The notes beneath the pieces were generated by a model that ran no database searches, was not told the DNA's origin, and saw only the letters and a list, made by a program, of their open reading frames with translations. From positions 1,860,001 through 1,924,000 of the forward strand of contig JACGCN010000003.1 in assembly GCA_014905825.1 (NCBI GenBank): a stretch of 64,000 nt of DNA. The letters are read 5' to 3'. The stretch is from Lyophyllum atratum (Eukaryota; Basidiomycota; Agaricomycetes; Agaricales; Lyophyllaceae). The position numbers and the translations under genes were made by a program. Shown here in pieces: positions 44,934 to 55,652 of this stretch. Each line of letters opens with the position of its first letter. Position 1 is the first letter of the stretch.

Positions 44934-45562
44934 ATGGCCGACACAACCACGAAACGCAAGGTACAAAAATATAATTATAATCTACGCCCACCTCTGATCT
45001 TACTCGAGTATAGCACGACGACGAGAATGACGACTATCAGCCTGCCATAGCGCCAGCCCCAGCGAAGAAACCACGCGCCAAAAAGCCCACCGCCGCTTCA
45101 TCATTCGTGGGGATGTGTTCCTTGAATAAAAAAGACTTTGGCGACCGAATCAAGTCTGCTTTGCGGCTGGAAAAGTATGAAATCCAGCAGATGCGGTTCG
45201 ATGTGAGATCTCTTTTCGAGTTATCGTGTCCTTCTTCATGCTGACGCGTTTTGACTTTATAGGTCACAATGGACGTCGTTTTTTTTCCGGTCATTCTTCA
45301 GTGGTAATGCCAAAATAACGCCTCAAGGTACGTCGCCATGTGCATTGGCGTATTCTAAGCTTCCTGGCTGAAGTCACCGCACACAGAATATGACCAAAGC
45401 ACCGCGGTAGTCGTTGCAGAACTCAGTAATGCTCAAGCCGGTGCAATATTTGGAGTAAGCAAGATCAAGAACGGGAACAGAGTTACCCAGTATCACTTGG
45501 CTTCCATGATGGTCGTATTCTATCCGACAACGGGCAAGTGCAGCTGCTGGCTGACGGTTTGA
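44934..45562 (+). CDS. hypothetical lysine-rich small protein
   Basis: Not recognised and unrelated to its methyltransferase neighbours. ATG 44934 gives MADTTTKRK, then after a 57-base intron HDDENDDYQPAIAPAPAKKP RAKKPT (acidic then basic, possibly nuclear), SSFVGMCSLNKKDFGDRIKS and ALRLEK. One splice choice joins SQWTSFFFRSFFSGNAKITP Q to EYDQSTAVVVAELSNAQAGA, IFGVSKIKNGNRVTQYHLAS and MMVVFYPTTGKCSCWLTV, ending at 45562. The alternative reads on through YEIQQMRFD and VTMDVVFFPVILQW, stopping at 45307. The longer model uses more of the conserved-looking sequence and is preferred. It may be a small DNA-associated protein; that is a guess. Confidence 0.45.
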
Positions 45563-45874
45563 CGTCTGCGAGTTTGAAATTATGATATCTCTGCTTATAC
45601 TGTCAGGCGACGGGATGTAGCCCAAGCCATCTATTGAGTAATTTTCTAATTACTGTCCTACCTCTTATAATGTATGATATTGTCTTTTTATCAGTTCTCA
45701 GAGTGCCTTCATGCATTGCCTCAAATGAGGACATCCAAGACGCATGTGCACCTCTGTACCTCGTGATATTGACAGTAACAGGCCGAATAAGGCAGACCTT
45801 GGAGGAAGAAACCCCGGCGCCCGTACGACCGTGGGTTTACACTGCAGCCGGGGTTCGCTCCTGGACTTTACAGG
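45563..45874. other. intergenic region upstream of methyltransferase copy 4
   Basis: About 310 bases; promoter of copy 4. No other feature recognised. Confidence 0.3.
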
Positions 45875-47005
45875 ATGTATATCTCGGACGACGAGATAGA
45901 GAGTCCCGCCTTCGACGATGTCCTCTATGGATTTGAGGGCACCGATCTCGCGTTTTATCAAGAACAGACTGGTATCATGGATGAGGCAGAGCTGAAGAGC
46001 CATATCATGTCGGTGGCTGGGAAGGCGTACGAAGTTCGTATCTCCCTACATTCAGATACTGCCTTCATCTCATTCATATCGATACACCCGCAAACAGGTA
46101 TATGAATATCCCTTCATCCGCCGGTTTACGTTCCTCAGGTCATACCCGATCTTGCTTTGCGATTTGTGCATCACTCATCATGCCTTGAAGGTTGAGGATT
46201 TCCCGTTTGTCCATATACTCCCAGGTCCTTGAACTAGGACGGCAGCGGCCAAACGCCGTCTTCCTTGACATAGCTTGCGGTTGTGAGTCCCGTTGGAAAT
46301 GGTTTTTGATTCTCATCGGAATGTATGTGAATCAGTCGGCAACATCCTGCGGAAGGTAGTCGCAGACGGGTGGCCAGCTAAGAACACTCTCGGATCGGAT
46401 ATTCGTCCAGGCACGTTCTTCGTATAGTTTCCCGCTTTTGAAGTCTCAGCCGGGGAGTGTTCGCAGGTTTCTGGGATCATGGACACGAGCTGTTCAAGTC
46501 GAGCCCGGAATCCTTTTCTGCTGGATTCGTCGCTGGCGATGTATTTGACTCGGCACACATAGCCCCCCGCGAGCCATTTTACAATTCGAACGAGCTAGAG
46601 ACTCCTGTTCCAGACCTCCAATTGCTCACCTCGCTCACACCCATGCAAGGCCGGATCTCTGCCATCCACGCCTCTTACTTTTTCCACATCTTTGACGAGG
46701 CCCAGCAGCTGGAGGTCGCGCGGAGACTAGCTACGCTATTGTCACCGGACCCGGGTTCCGTTATCTTCGGCATGCACATCAGTCAGCCTGGAGAGAAAGG
46801 ACTGAGCACTGAAGTGCGTAGTGTTTCAGGGTGGTCCATGTTTTGTCACTCGTTAGAGTCGTGGAGGACCTTGTGGGATGGTGAAGTGTTTACAAAAGGC
46901 ATGGTCAGGGTCGAATGTGGGTTGCAAAGGGTCAAGAGGGATGCCTCTGTTGCCGCGCCCGATGCAGAGTTCCACGAAATGTGGTGGTGCGTTACGAGGC
47001 TTTGA
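45875..47005 (+). CDS. SAM-dependent methyltransferase-like protein, copy 4
   Basis: ATG 45875: MYISDDEIESPAFDDVLYGF, LAFYQEQTGIMDEAELKSHI, short exon YEYPFIRRFTFLR, then LRISRLSIYSQVLELGRQRP and NAVFLDIACG|FGNILRKVVADGWPAKN. Motif I here is DIACG rather than DIGC[CG], so a small residue of the SAM loop is changed (Gly to Ala); activity may or may not be affected. The last exon has GFWDHGHELFKSSPESFSAG, MQGRISAIHASYFFHIFDEA, MFCHSLESWRTLWDGEVFTK and MWWCVTRL, ending at 47005. Exon layout matches copies 2, 3 and 5. It looks closest to copy 5 in the segments AFYQ[ED]QTGI and FDEAQQLEVARRLATLLSP. Confidence 0.74.
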
Positions 47006-47258
47006 TAGCGTGTCCCGAGGCGTCCACACTCAGCTCCATATTTTACTTTTACAATCTTTGCACGCTTCCAGCTTGTTTACAGGAACCAACTGAGAAAATG
47101 TAAGCAAAATTGGTTGTGAACATTGACGACTACCAAACTCAGAGCATTAGTGTAACATGAAAGCATCTCATAACGTTGACATCCCGTGCCACTCTATATT
47201 TAGGCCAGCCATGGCAATAAAAGGGCGTGAGCAGCTGAGGTTCTTGAACCTCACAGAA

Positions 47259-48397
47259 ATGTCTTCTGCAAATGAAAAACCGGCCAAGCTCCCATTCACC
47301 GATTCTTTCTACACATTGAAGGGTGCAGATCTCGCGTTCTATCAAGATCAGACTGGCATCGCCGACGAGGCAAAGCTCAAGAAACATATCGTGTCTGTAG
47401 CTGAAAAAGCTTACGATGTGAATATTCGTCTGCTACATGCTCAGTAAATTCACCGATCTCACATCGATACATTTCAACAGGACTACGGATATAGCTGTAT
47501 CCGCCGATTTTCATTCACCAAGTACTTTGGCCTCATACTGCATGATTTGTGCTCCACTCACCAGCTCTTATCTATGCAGATTGAGGCTTTCTGGTTTGCC
47601 AATGTATCCACAGGTCCTTAAATTGGGGCGACAGCGGAATGACGCCGTATTCCTCGACATCGGATGTGGTTGTGAGTTCGGATTGCCCCGACTTCGAACA
47701 TCGTCACCTTATATGACATGTAGTTGGCAACGTCGTGCGAGAGATCGTTGCGGATGGCTGGCCTGTCCGGAATGTCGTTGCATCTGACCTTCGTCAAGGT
47801 GCGTCCTCGACAGCATAGCTCCTCAGACGCCGGCCAAGTCTCACCTGAAGCACCTCTGCAGGTTTCTGGGGTTATGGACATGAGCTCTTCAGGTCCACTC
47901 CCGATTCATTCCCCGCTAGCTTTGTAGCAGGCGACGTATTTGACCCTGATTTCGTAGCGTCACATGAGCCATTCTGCGATCCAGAAGAGCTACAACCTCT
48001 TGCTCACGACCTGCGGTCCCTTACCTCCCTAACGCCCCTCCAAGGCCAGGTCTCCGCAATACACGCCTCGTTGTTTTTCCAGATCTTCGACGAGGCCCAA
48101 CAGCTCGAAGTTGCGCGCAGACTCGCTACGCTATTATCACCGGCCCCAGGTTCGATGATTTTTGGCCTGCACAATAGCAGACCCACGACTGGGCTGCGGA
48201 CGGAGGGGGTCAGCATCCCAGGGTGGTACATGTTTTGTCACTCGCCAGAGACTTGGAGAGCGCTATGGGATGGGGGAGTGTTCAAAAAGGGCACAGTGAA
48301 CGTGGATTGCGCGTTGAGGAAGATCGGAAGGAAAGATTTGTTAGCGAACCCTGGGGCAGAGTTTTATGAGATGTGGTGGTCCGTCACGAGGCTCTGA
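47259..48397 (+). CDS. SAM-dependent methyltransferase-like protein, copy 5
   Basis: ATG 47259 (MSSANEKPAKLPFTDSFYTL) was chosen over an upstream Met of the same frame because it aligns with the other copies. Then LAFYQDQTGIADEAKLKKHI, short exon DYGYSCIRRFSFTK, LRLSGLPMYPQVLKLGRQRN with DAVFLDIGCG|FGNVVREIVADGWPVRN VVASDL. The last exon reads GFWGYGHELFRSTPDSFPAS, LQGQVSAIHASLFFQIFDEA, MFCHSPETWRALWDGGVFKK and MWWSVTRL, stop 48397. SAM-binding motif I and the acidic loop are intact. Tandem position and shared intron sites show recent duplication. Confidence 0.77.
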
Positions 48398-49015
48398 TTA
48401 TGCGAGGTTTCCTTTGAAAGGGTCGATATTCCCAATTCGTTTAGCTGATTGACGAGTGGGCAGTGAACACAGAAGCCAGTCGGAGATGAAAGGGCTATGA
48501 GCGGTCTGTGATGGGATGTGAATCAACTGACAGCATGTACTACTCATGGGAGGAAATGGAGGGTGATTTGTTGGAGGACGCGGGACGAGATTTGCTCACG
48601 TCTGTGCAGGGAAGTCTCCCCATCAGATGATGCCTTCGATTCGATTCTGGGGCTATTGCGCCATGCGCATGGCCGCGAGCGCCTGCGAAGTCGTTCGAAG
48701 ACGGCACACCGATATCAGCGCATTGTATTTCTTTCAAACCTTCTGAAGGTGATGCGATTGGAACTTGGGGAGGGATTTAATGTTCGGTTCCATGGCCATC
48801 GGCGTACACAGATAGAGGCGTAAGTAGGAACGCCGGACCGAGGTATGACATGGCTCTAAGTCGCAGGCACAGCTCCGCTTGGGATGTCATGCGAGTGCAC
48901 ACCGCGAAACGTATTGACGCTTTCTCGCGTGCACTATGTCTAGACCATTTTTGACCAAGAATCAAGGGATGGATCGGTCCGGTCGTGCCTGCTCTTCAAT
49001 GCTGGTGACGGCAGG
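48398..49015. other. unresolved region within the methyltransferase array
   Basis: A plus frame at 48535 (MYYSWEEMEGDLLEDAGRDL) and a 101-codon frame at 48518 overlap in different phases; neither matches a family. Possibly decayed coding sequence. Confidence 0.3.
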
Positions 49016-49640
49016 ATGTCCAATTATGTTGATAAATACGCCTGGCCTCCCCTCGACGAGTCCTTCTACGAATTGGAGGGAGCCGATGTCGCGCTCTATT
49101 AAGGACGTCCTCGCTGAAGGGAAGAATGAGATATGCCGCATGGATCGAGTAGATGCGCCCTTGGAGAGACACCAGGGAGATGCGCGGCTGGAGGTCATGA
49201 GCCTGAGCTTTCAGCTCTTCTAGGTCATCCAGTCGCTCGCGCGGCGCTACGAATGCTGGACCGAATATGTCCCCTGCAACAGAAGCGGCTCGGAACGACT
49301 CTGGGTTCAACTTGAAAATCTCGTGTCCGTAATCCCAGAAATCTATGGACGTCCTCCGTCTGAGTCGGGCGGAAACTATGCCCTCCGGTTCGGTCTTCTT
49401 CGGCGTGCACCGAAGCAAGCTCGAGAAGGGCCTGTGCGTCGGGGTAGTCAGCACCTTCACGGGGCAGTATGTCTTTTCTCACTCGCTGGAGTCATAGACG
49501 GCGTTGTGGGATGCGAAAGCGTTGAAGGAGGGCACAGTGGAGGTCGAGTGTGGTTCTGAGATAATAGATAGGAATCAGTTTGGGACGTCGAGAAGAGAAT
49601 TTTATGATCTATGGTGGTCTGTCGCGACTTCTCATGGTCG
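49016..49640 (+). pseudogene. methyltransferase-like gene, copy 6, pseudogene with internal inversion
   Basis: The plus strand starts MSNYVDKYAWPPLDESFYEL and EGADVALY, matching exon 1 of the intact copies, then hits TAA. From 49111 to 49346 the homology is on the minus strand (FWDYGHEIFKLNPESFRAAS, PRISLVSLQGRIYSIHAAYL, PFSED). From 49355 it returns to plus (PSGSVFFGVHRSKLEKGLCV, LWDAKALKEGTVEVE, REFYDLWWSVA). Both junctions carry the palindrome GGACGTCC (49103-49110 and 49347-49354). The tail has TAG where the intact copies have Trp in ETW/ESW. The exons between the start and the GFWDYGHE segment are also missing. It cannot encode the full protein. Confidence 0.8.
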
Positions 49641-51466
49641 GAGATGCTCGATGGAGTTGTGGTGTTATGCTTGCTTTGGCTGCGCTAGGGTATCTTGGTG
49701 TTGAAGTCGAATCTATCTATCTTGGTCGCGAGCTAACTGGTCCTGTCGTTGACGATAGATCCCAATCTTGAGAATCGAGATGGATGAGGACAAGATATGT
49801 GTGGCTTCTGCGGGGCCGAAAGGTACGATATGAGTAGGAATCGCAGGTACTGGTTGAGCGGTAATCGCTCGATAGCGCTCCGTAGTACCCGGGTTTCGTC
49901 CGCTCAATAAACAAATTTGCGTATCGCTGGGCTATCGAACAACGCCACTTGATACCATCATGGATCGTTCGCCGATGTGATATAAGTCTGAAAAACGGGA
50001 GGCCGGTGACAGAGTGTTCCTTGCAAGCGATGCGTCCACCTCCACAATATCGAGCCGTGCCGTCTGTTCCATGTTATCTTGGAACACAAGCCAAAGAATC
50101 GCAGTGGGTAATGTCGGTGACACCACCTTAAGACCGTGCAGATATCCGATGGCTAGGCCTTGCAGTCCGAAGAGGGAGGAAACGAGCAGCTTTGTATCAC
50201 AAAGCACTGGTCTGGCTCAGCCTTTAGGAACGGCATGGACCTCAAGCTGCCGACGATTAAAGGGATGGAAGTTTCGTCCGTCGCTAGGTGTAGATATTGC
50301 GGACTATGATGGTGGGTGCTTGTTATATGATAGGAGTGGAATCCTGGGAATCCCGGGCACCAAGCATGCGAGATATCGGTAGCGAGTGCTCGCAAAAGGT
50401 GGGTCGTTGATAGAGAAGTAAGCTTGCTTGTCGATTTCAAAGCCAGTTCACGCCTTCATTCGACGACCAAAATCTTGGCGGGGTTGACCAACCATACGAC
50501 ACTGATAAGATTGTACCATATGCTGGTGTCATCTTCAGAACGAGTCTTCCTGATCTGTTTATATTCACTGATCAAAGGCAAAGCACTATAGACGAAGGAG
50601 CAAGGTGTGAGACCAGAAGACCGATTGTAGCAATCTGGGGGTACGCACGTTATCGTGTCCCCAAGCGCAAATTTAAAGAACAAACCTCCGTATGTAGATC
50701 CCATAGGCGGTATACTCCGGCGGGACAAGGGTAGATTCGTGTCATGAGCCGGCATTGCAGGCGATTTCTATCGAGACATATCATGGCAAATATCTCGAAA
50801 TTGGATGAGAACTCGATTTTGTTGAGGGCATTGGATTGGATTGACAAGATCGAATGAAAGTCAAGAGCAGTGGATATGCTCTGAGCTCTCGACCGGGGTT
50901 CGCGGATGTGAGAGGTCCGGTATTACTTTTGAATGACGTAGTCTGAAACTCTTCCGTTACGGACAAGGTGCTCGAATGGGTTGCGAGTCGTGTGACGGAA
51001 TACGTACGACAAGCTTAAGGTAAAATTGGCCCCTGATATCGATCAGGAGCAGAGTGAATTGAGATTAGATGAATCACATTTCGGCAGATCAGGTGCAACA
51101 CGCCTTGTTGAAGTAATGTAAGGATGAATCAGGGTAGAGCCCTCAGGGAGAACAATACATGCGTGAGGCAGACACCCACAGTTGGAAGTTGCAGAGGACA
51201 AGGGAGACGAGCTATTTGTCGACAATGGGACCGCACATCGAGTGGCAGGACCTGCTTAACAGTCGGCTGCGCCTAAAGAAGCGAGATCGGGGGAGACAGA
51301 GCAACGTCGGAGGACACGTGGTGGCCGGTTGGGTAGAACGACAAGCAGCAGGAAGCACGGAGGCTGATCAGAAATAGGAAACTGTGATCGGGGCGACATC
51401 CTAAATCGTACCACATTTTATTTGGGTCAATTTCCATTTTATTTTACTCGTCTCATGACAATACGC
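49641..51466. other. 1.8-kb unresolved region, possibly decayed gene
   Basis: The minus strand has several open stretches in succession: GGLFFKFALGDTIT, ALPLISEYKQIRKTRSEDDT with SIWYNLISVVWLVNPAKILV (ATG 50755 to 50456), then LLVSSLFGLQGLAIGYLHGL (about 50190). They look protein-like and partly hydrophobic, yet no continuous model or family could be assigned. A small membrane protein gene or a pseudogene is possible. The right end holds the promoter of the HMG-CoA synthase gene. Confidence 0.3.
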
Positions 51467-51474
51467 TATATAAA
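51467..51474 (+). promoter_or_regulatory. TATA box, HMG-CoA synthase gene
   Basis: TATATAAA lies 90 bases before the start codon, followed by a CT-rich leader (around 51500-51560), as in highly expressed fungal genes. Confidence 0.6.
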
Positions 51475-51563
51475 TTGCGCCCCATCCCAACTAGTCCATC
51501 ATCTTCCCTCCTCTTCCCTCACATTCACCTGCTCTTCAACTCAGCTACTCCTTTTCCCTCAGC

Positions 51564-53205
51564 ATGACCATTAGCATGTCCTCTCCCGCCGACATCGAAG
51601 TTCCCCGCCCCAAGGACGTTGGTGTCCTCGCCATGGAGGCCTACTTCCCTCTCCGAGTTCGTGCTTTCGTCGCAAATTTTCATTTGACACGTCCTCAACC
51701 TTTCTCAGTGCATCTCTGAGTCTGACCTTGAAGAGTTCGATGGTGTCCCCAAGGGCAAGTACACTATTGGTCTCGGCCAAGAATACATGGCATGGCCCGA
51801 CGACCGTGAGGACATCAACTCCTTCGCCTTAAATGGTGAGTCTTCTGCTACCCATATCAAGCCATCTCTAACATGAATTCTACGTAGCTGTCGCTGGCCT
51901 TCTCGAGAAGTACAACATCGACCCCAAGTCCATTGGCCGCATCGACGTTGGAACCGAGACCATCATCGACAAGTCGAAATCTGTGAAAACCACCCTAATG
52001 GATCTATTCGCCGAGGCAGGCAACTTTGATATTGAGGGTATCGACTCCAAAAACGCGTGCTACGGCTCCACCGCCGCGCTTTTCAACGCTGTCAACTGGA
52101 TCGAGTCCAGCTCCTGGGACGGTCGCAATGCCATCGTTGTCGGTGGTGACATTGCCATCTATGCCGAAGGAGCCGCTCGCCCAGCTGGCGGTGCTGGCGC
52201 CTGTGCTATGCTTATCGGCCCCAATGCCCCTGTCGTGTTTGAACGTGTGTACCTGTATGCATCATTGATTCTTCCCATCTCATGTTTTACCTTTTTTATA
52301 GCCATACACGGAAACTACATGGCAAACACTTATGATTTCTACAAGCCCAAACTTTCCTCGGAGTATCCCGAGGTTGACGGCCCCGTCTCCGTCGTAACAT
52401 ACATTGCTGCTCTTGACGCTGCCTATGCCCGCTACCGCGAGAAGCACGCCAAGGCCGCCAAAAGGGCTCAGCTTAATGGTGCCACTGTCGAGAAGACCGC
52501 TTTCTCAATCGAGGATGTCGACTACTCTATCTTCCACAGCCCATACGGCAAGCAGGCCGTGAAAGGCTTCGCCCGCTTGATGTTCAACGACTTCCTCGCC
52601 GACCCTACCTCCCCCCGATTCGCCAACGTTCCCAACCCCGAGACTTTCCTCTCCTTGACTCCCGTTGCCTCGCTCTCCGACAAGAGCGTCGAGAAGACTT
52701 TCATCACCGCCAGCAAACCTGGTTTCACTGAGAAGGCCGATCCCGGAATGGCTTGCTCACGCCGGCTCGGTAACACCTATACTGGCTCGCTCTACCTTTG
52801 CCTTGCCTCCCTGCTGTCAACTGTTGAGCCCGAGACGCTGAAGGGCAAGCGTATCAGCTTGTTCGCGTTCGGAAGTGGATGCGCTGCCAGCTTCTTCGTT
52901 GCCCGCGTCAAGGGTGACACCACCGAGATCCGCCAGAAGATGGACCTCGTCAACCGTCTCAACAACATGAAGGTGGTTCACCCCCAGCAATTCGTCGACG
53001 CACTTGCGGTATGTCTTACTCGCTGATTTTCTGTGTACTTCTGCTGATCGCACTGTCCCGTTTTCTTAGCTCCGGGAGAAGAACCACAACGCGGTGTCGT
53101 ACACACCAGAGGGTCTCGTTGAGAACATCTGGCCAGGTGCTTACTACCTCGACAGCATCGACCACAAATACAGGAGGAAATACGTCCTGGCCCCCTCGGC
53201 CTAAG
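51564..53205 (+). CDS. ERG13: hydroxymethylglutaryl-CoA synthase
   Basis: Condenses acetyl-CoA and acetoacetyl-CoA to HMG-CoA, the second step of the mevalonate (ergosterol/terpenoid) pathway in the cytosol. ATG 51564 opens [20 protein letters not shown], then [23 protein letters not shown] and [20 protein letters not shown]. The thiolase-fold catalytic cysteine is in [20 protein letters not shown]; the active-site His segment is [31 protein letters not shown] and [20 protein letters not shown] follow. [20 protein letters not shown] is the C-terminal core. The last exon gives [20 protein letters not shown] and ends [10 protein letters not shown] at TAA 53203-53205. Five introns of about 50-60 bases. 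Codon use is strongly C-biased at third positions compared with neighbours, suggesting high expression. Confidence 0.95.
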
Positions 53206-53454
53206 AGACCAACTGTGCATTATACCATCATAACACTCATCTGGTCACGATGCATCCGTGATGTTCGTCAACAATTTACTCATGGCATACTCTTTGGATC
53301 TTTTAGAATCATAGACTTAGGACTACCACGCATATTAACTTTGTAATAACTACTCGCCCTTCGGGGTTGTATGTACCCAATTATACAATCCATTCCACGC
53401 AATTGCTTTGTCTTGAGTGATAAACGTGGAACTTGACCACGACGACCGTCGATC

Positions 53455-55123
53455 ATGGACATTGCAGCGCCTGAACAGCGTCGCGTGAAAATAACCACGG
53501 ACACCCATTCCACGTCCCCTACAAAACTTCAGCACCTCGGTGCTTCGCATCCGTTCACACGACAGGTACGCCGGAGCTCCACATGCACAGGTTTCACTCA
53601 CCGAGATCTTTCTTCCCTCTCCACTGCCCAATTGTTATTTCCGTCCTCGCTCAATTCTTCCTGCCCGCCCAAAAAATTCCATATGACTTAGGTTGATGTG
53701 ATATTCCCATCCTCCGATCTCCTCGAATCAGCACTCGGCCAGCTTGGGACGCGCTATTCCACTGGTCAGGTCAAACTCGCAGAAGTAGTTGACACCGCCG
53801 GCGCCTTCGCTTTCTTTCTGGAACCTGAACGGTGGGTTATCGAGCTGCCTATCACTTTCTCGGGAGACACTATCGTGACCTCATGCGCGTATTTGTGTAT
53901 CTAGATGTTTCACGATGCTCAGCACCGACGCGCACAGCGACGACGTATGGTGCATTGATCCCCGCGGTCTCTTGACCCTTCTCGTCTCGAAGGACACATA
54001 CGAGCGCCTGGGTCTCGTTGGGAAGAAGCTCCCGTTCAAGGGGCATAAGGAGTACCACGGTGTGTTGTCTTTCGTCGTGTCCGTGTTGGGCTTGGTGGGG
54101 GATGACTGACGCGTCGTGCAGTGATCCGTTTGCCGCTAAGGAAGAACGCTGAGTCGGTGGCGAATCGGGCAAGGAGGAATGAGGCGCTCAAGGCGTGGGA
54201 CGCGAGGAGGGAAGGCGAGGGGTTGAGGGCGTGGAATGTCGTTTATTGCTCTACTGGTACGTGCTCGCCGACATCACGCGCAATCGCTATCTCTGATACT
54301 CATCCTTCTTCGTACCCGTCAGATTCAACCCTCCCCGAGTCGGCGTTCGCAGTCACACAAATACGGGACGTACAATGTCAACTGACAAAAATCAACGATG
54401 TGCATATACCCATCCCGTCGTTGCGTCCTCACCCGTCAACATCACACCCAAGAACGTCTGATGAACATGGAGCGGCAGAAAGAGAAGACACAGAAGATTG
54501 GAACACTGAGATGGCAGCCTTGTTCGAGTGGGTGGGGATGGCAGCCCTGGGCTCACAAAGGTATATTCATTCTCATTTTTACCATCCCTCTGGCATCCAA
54601 CAACTGAGCGGCGCCTCCTTCCAGATTAAAAGCCAACGACCGCGTGGACCCGTACGTGGCTCTGTACGAGTGCCCTTTCCCGTCATACGTGGGTGACGTG
54701 ACGCACCTCCGCTGGACAGGCTTCCTCGGGCCAGACTTTGTCCAATCCATCATCGACATCGCACTGTACGTTGGCTGCACGCTGCCACTGATTAAATTTC
54801 TCCGCACTGACAACATCTCCCATCATCTCGTTCCTTGTCTGCTCCCCCTCAGCGCGTCAGTGAAGACCCTCCCAACGACCGCGCCAGAAGCGGAAAAGCG
54901 GCCCTTCGTCGCAATAACAGCGCACGCATGTTCCGCATCTCCCGTCTCGTACGTCCCACCACCGTCCGCGCGGTCTGGCTCTGGGGACGGCCCTGTAAGG
55001 CTAGCACGGGCGGATGGGGAAGATACATGGTGCTTGTTGGCGATGCCTGGGTCGGCGGACTCGCAGACCGTGGACTGGTCAATTGTGGAGAGTCTGGGGC
55101 AATACGATACGCGTTGGGGATAG
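53455..55123 (+). CDS. RNase P/MRP subunit, Rpp40-like
   Basis: Probable protein subunit of nuclear ribonuclease P, which trims tRNA 5' ends. ATG 53455 gives MDIAAPEQRRVKITTDTHST; after an intron VDVIFPSSDLLESALGQLGT, then GRGLLTLLVSKDTYERLGL-type and GKKLPFKGHKEYH. Next come VIRLPLRKNAESVANRARRN, LFEWVGMAALGSQRLKANDR, VDPYVALYECP and VGDVTHLRWTGFLGPDFVQS, the last being the conserved Rpp40 'GFLxP' region. The end has ARADGEDTWCLLAMPG and WSIVESLGQYDTRWG, stop 55121-55123. Six or so introns; some exon borders in the second half are approximate. The family call rests on the C-terminal segments and is moderately sure. Confidence 0.68.
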
Positions 55124-55652
55124 ACCACACTTACCTACGGAACGGGACTCCATTCTAGCGGGATGCGGAGCAACCCCCTTCCTTGCCCTTTCCTGAGATG
55201 GTACGGTTATCGTTTTGCAGTGTGCATTGTGTATGGAGTAGACTAGCAAGACAGTAGGTAACATGATACACCTCAACTCCAGTAGATACAGCAGAGGCCG
55301 AGTAGGCAGCAGGGGACCCCATAGTACTATAACGAGTAGCAAATACAAACACATGGTGTTTTTTGCGCAAAGGAATGTGACCCTCGAACCGGAATTGGCG
55401 ATGGTGGTGGGGTGGTGGCGGTGGTAATACTGATGAGGCATAACCATAACTGAAAAAGATAAAGAGTAAAAAATGACGGGCATCCTGGGATATGGCAGCC
55501 AAGGATCGGGAGCAGGATCTCACGAGTAAGAAGGAATCAAGAAGTGGTGGACTGAGATTGGGGCATATGTGTTTCTAACCATTAATGTGTGCGTGGGCGA
55601 TGTCCGACATTAAGCGGTTTGTAGGGTGCGGCTGCGTATTAAGTAGGAGGTC
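55124..55652. other. convergent intergenic region
   Basis: 3' flanks of the Rpp40-like gene and the minus-strand hypothetical gene. Contains GGT/GTGG-type short repeats around 55400-55430; no gene supported. Confidence 0.35.

Noticed and set aside
41979..48397. Idea that the methyltransferase array is a DNA modification or defence system linked to KDZ
   Set aside because: The proteins have a class I small-molecule-type motif I and lack DNA methyltransferase catalytic motifs such as DPPY/NPPY or PCQ; the KDZ element is an insertion.
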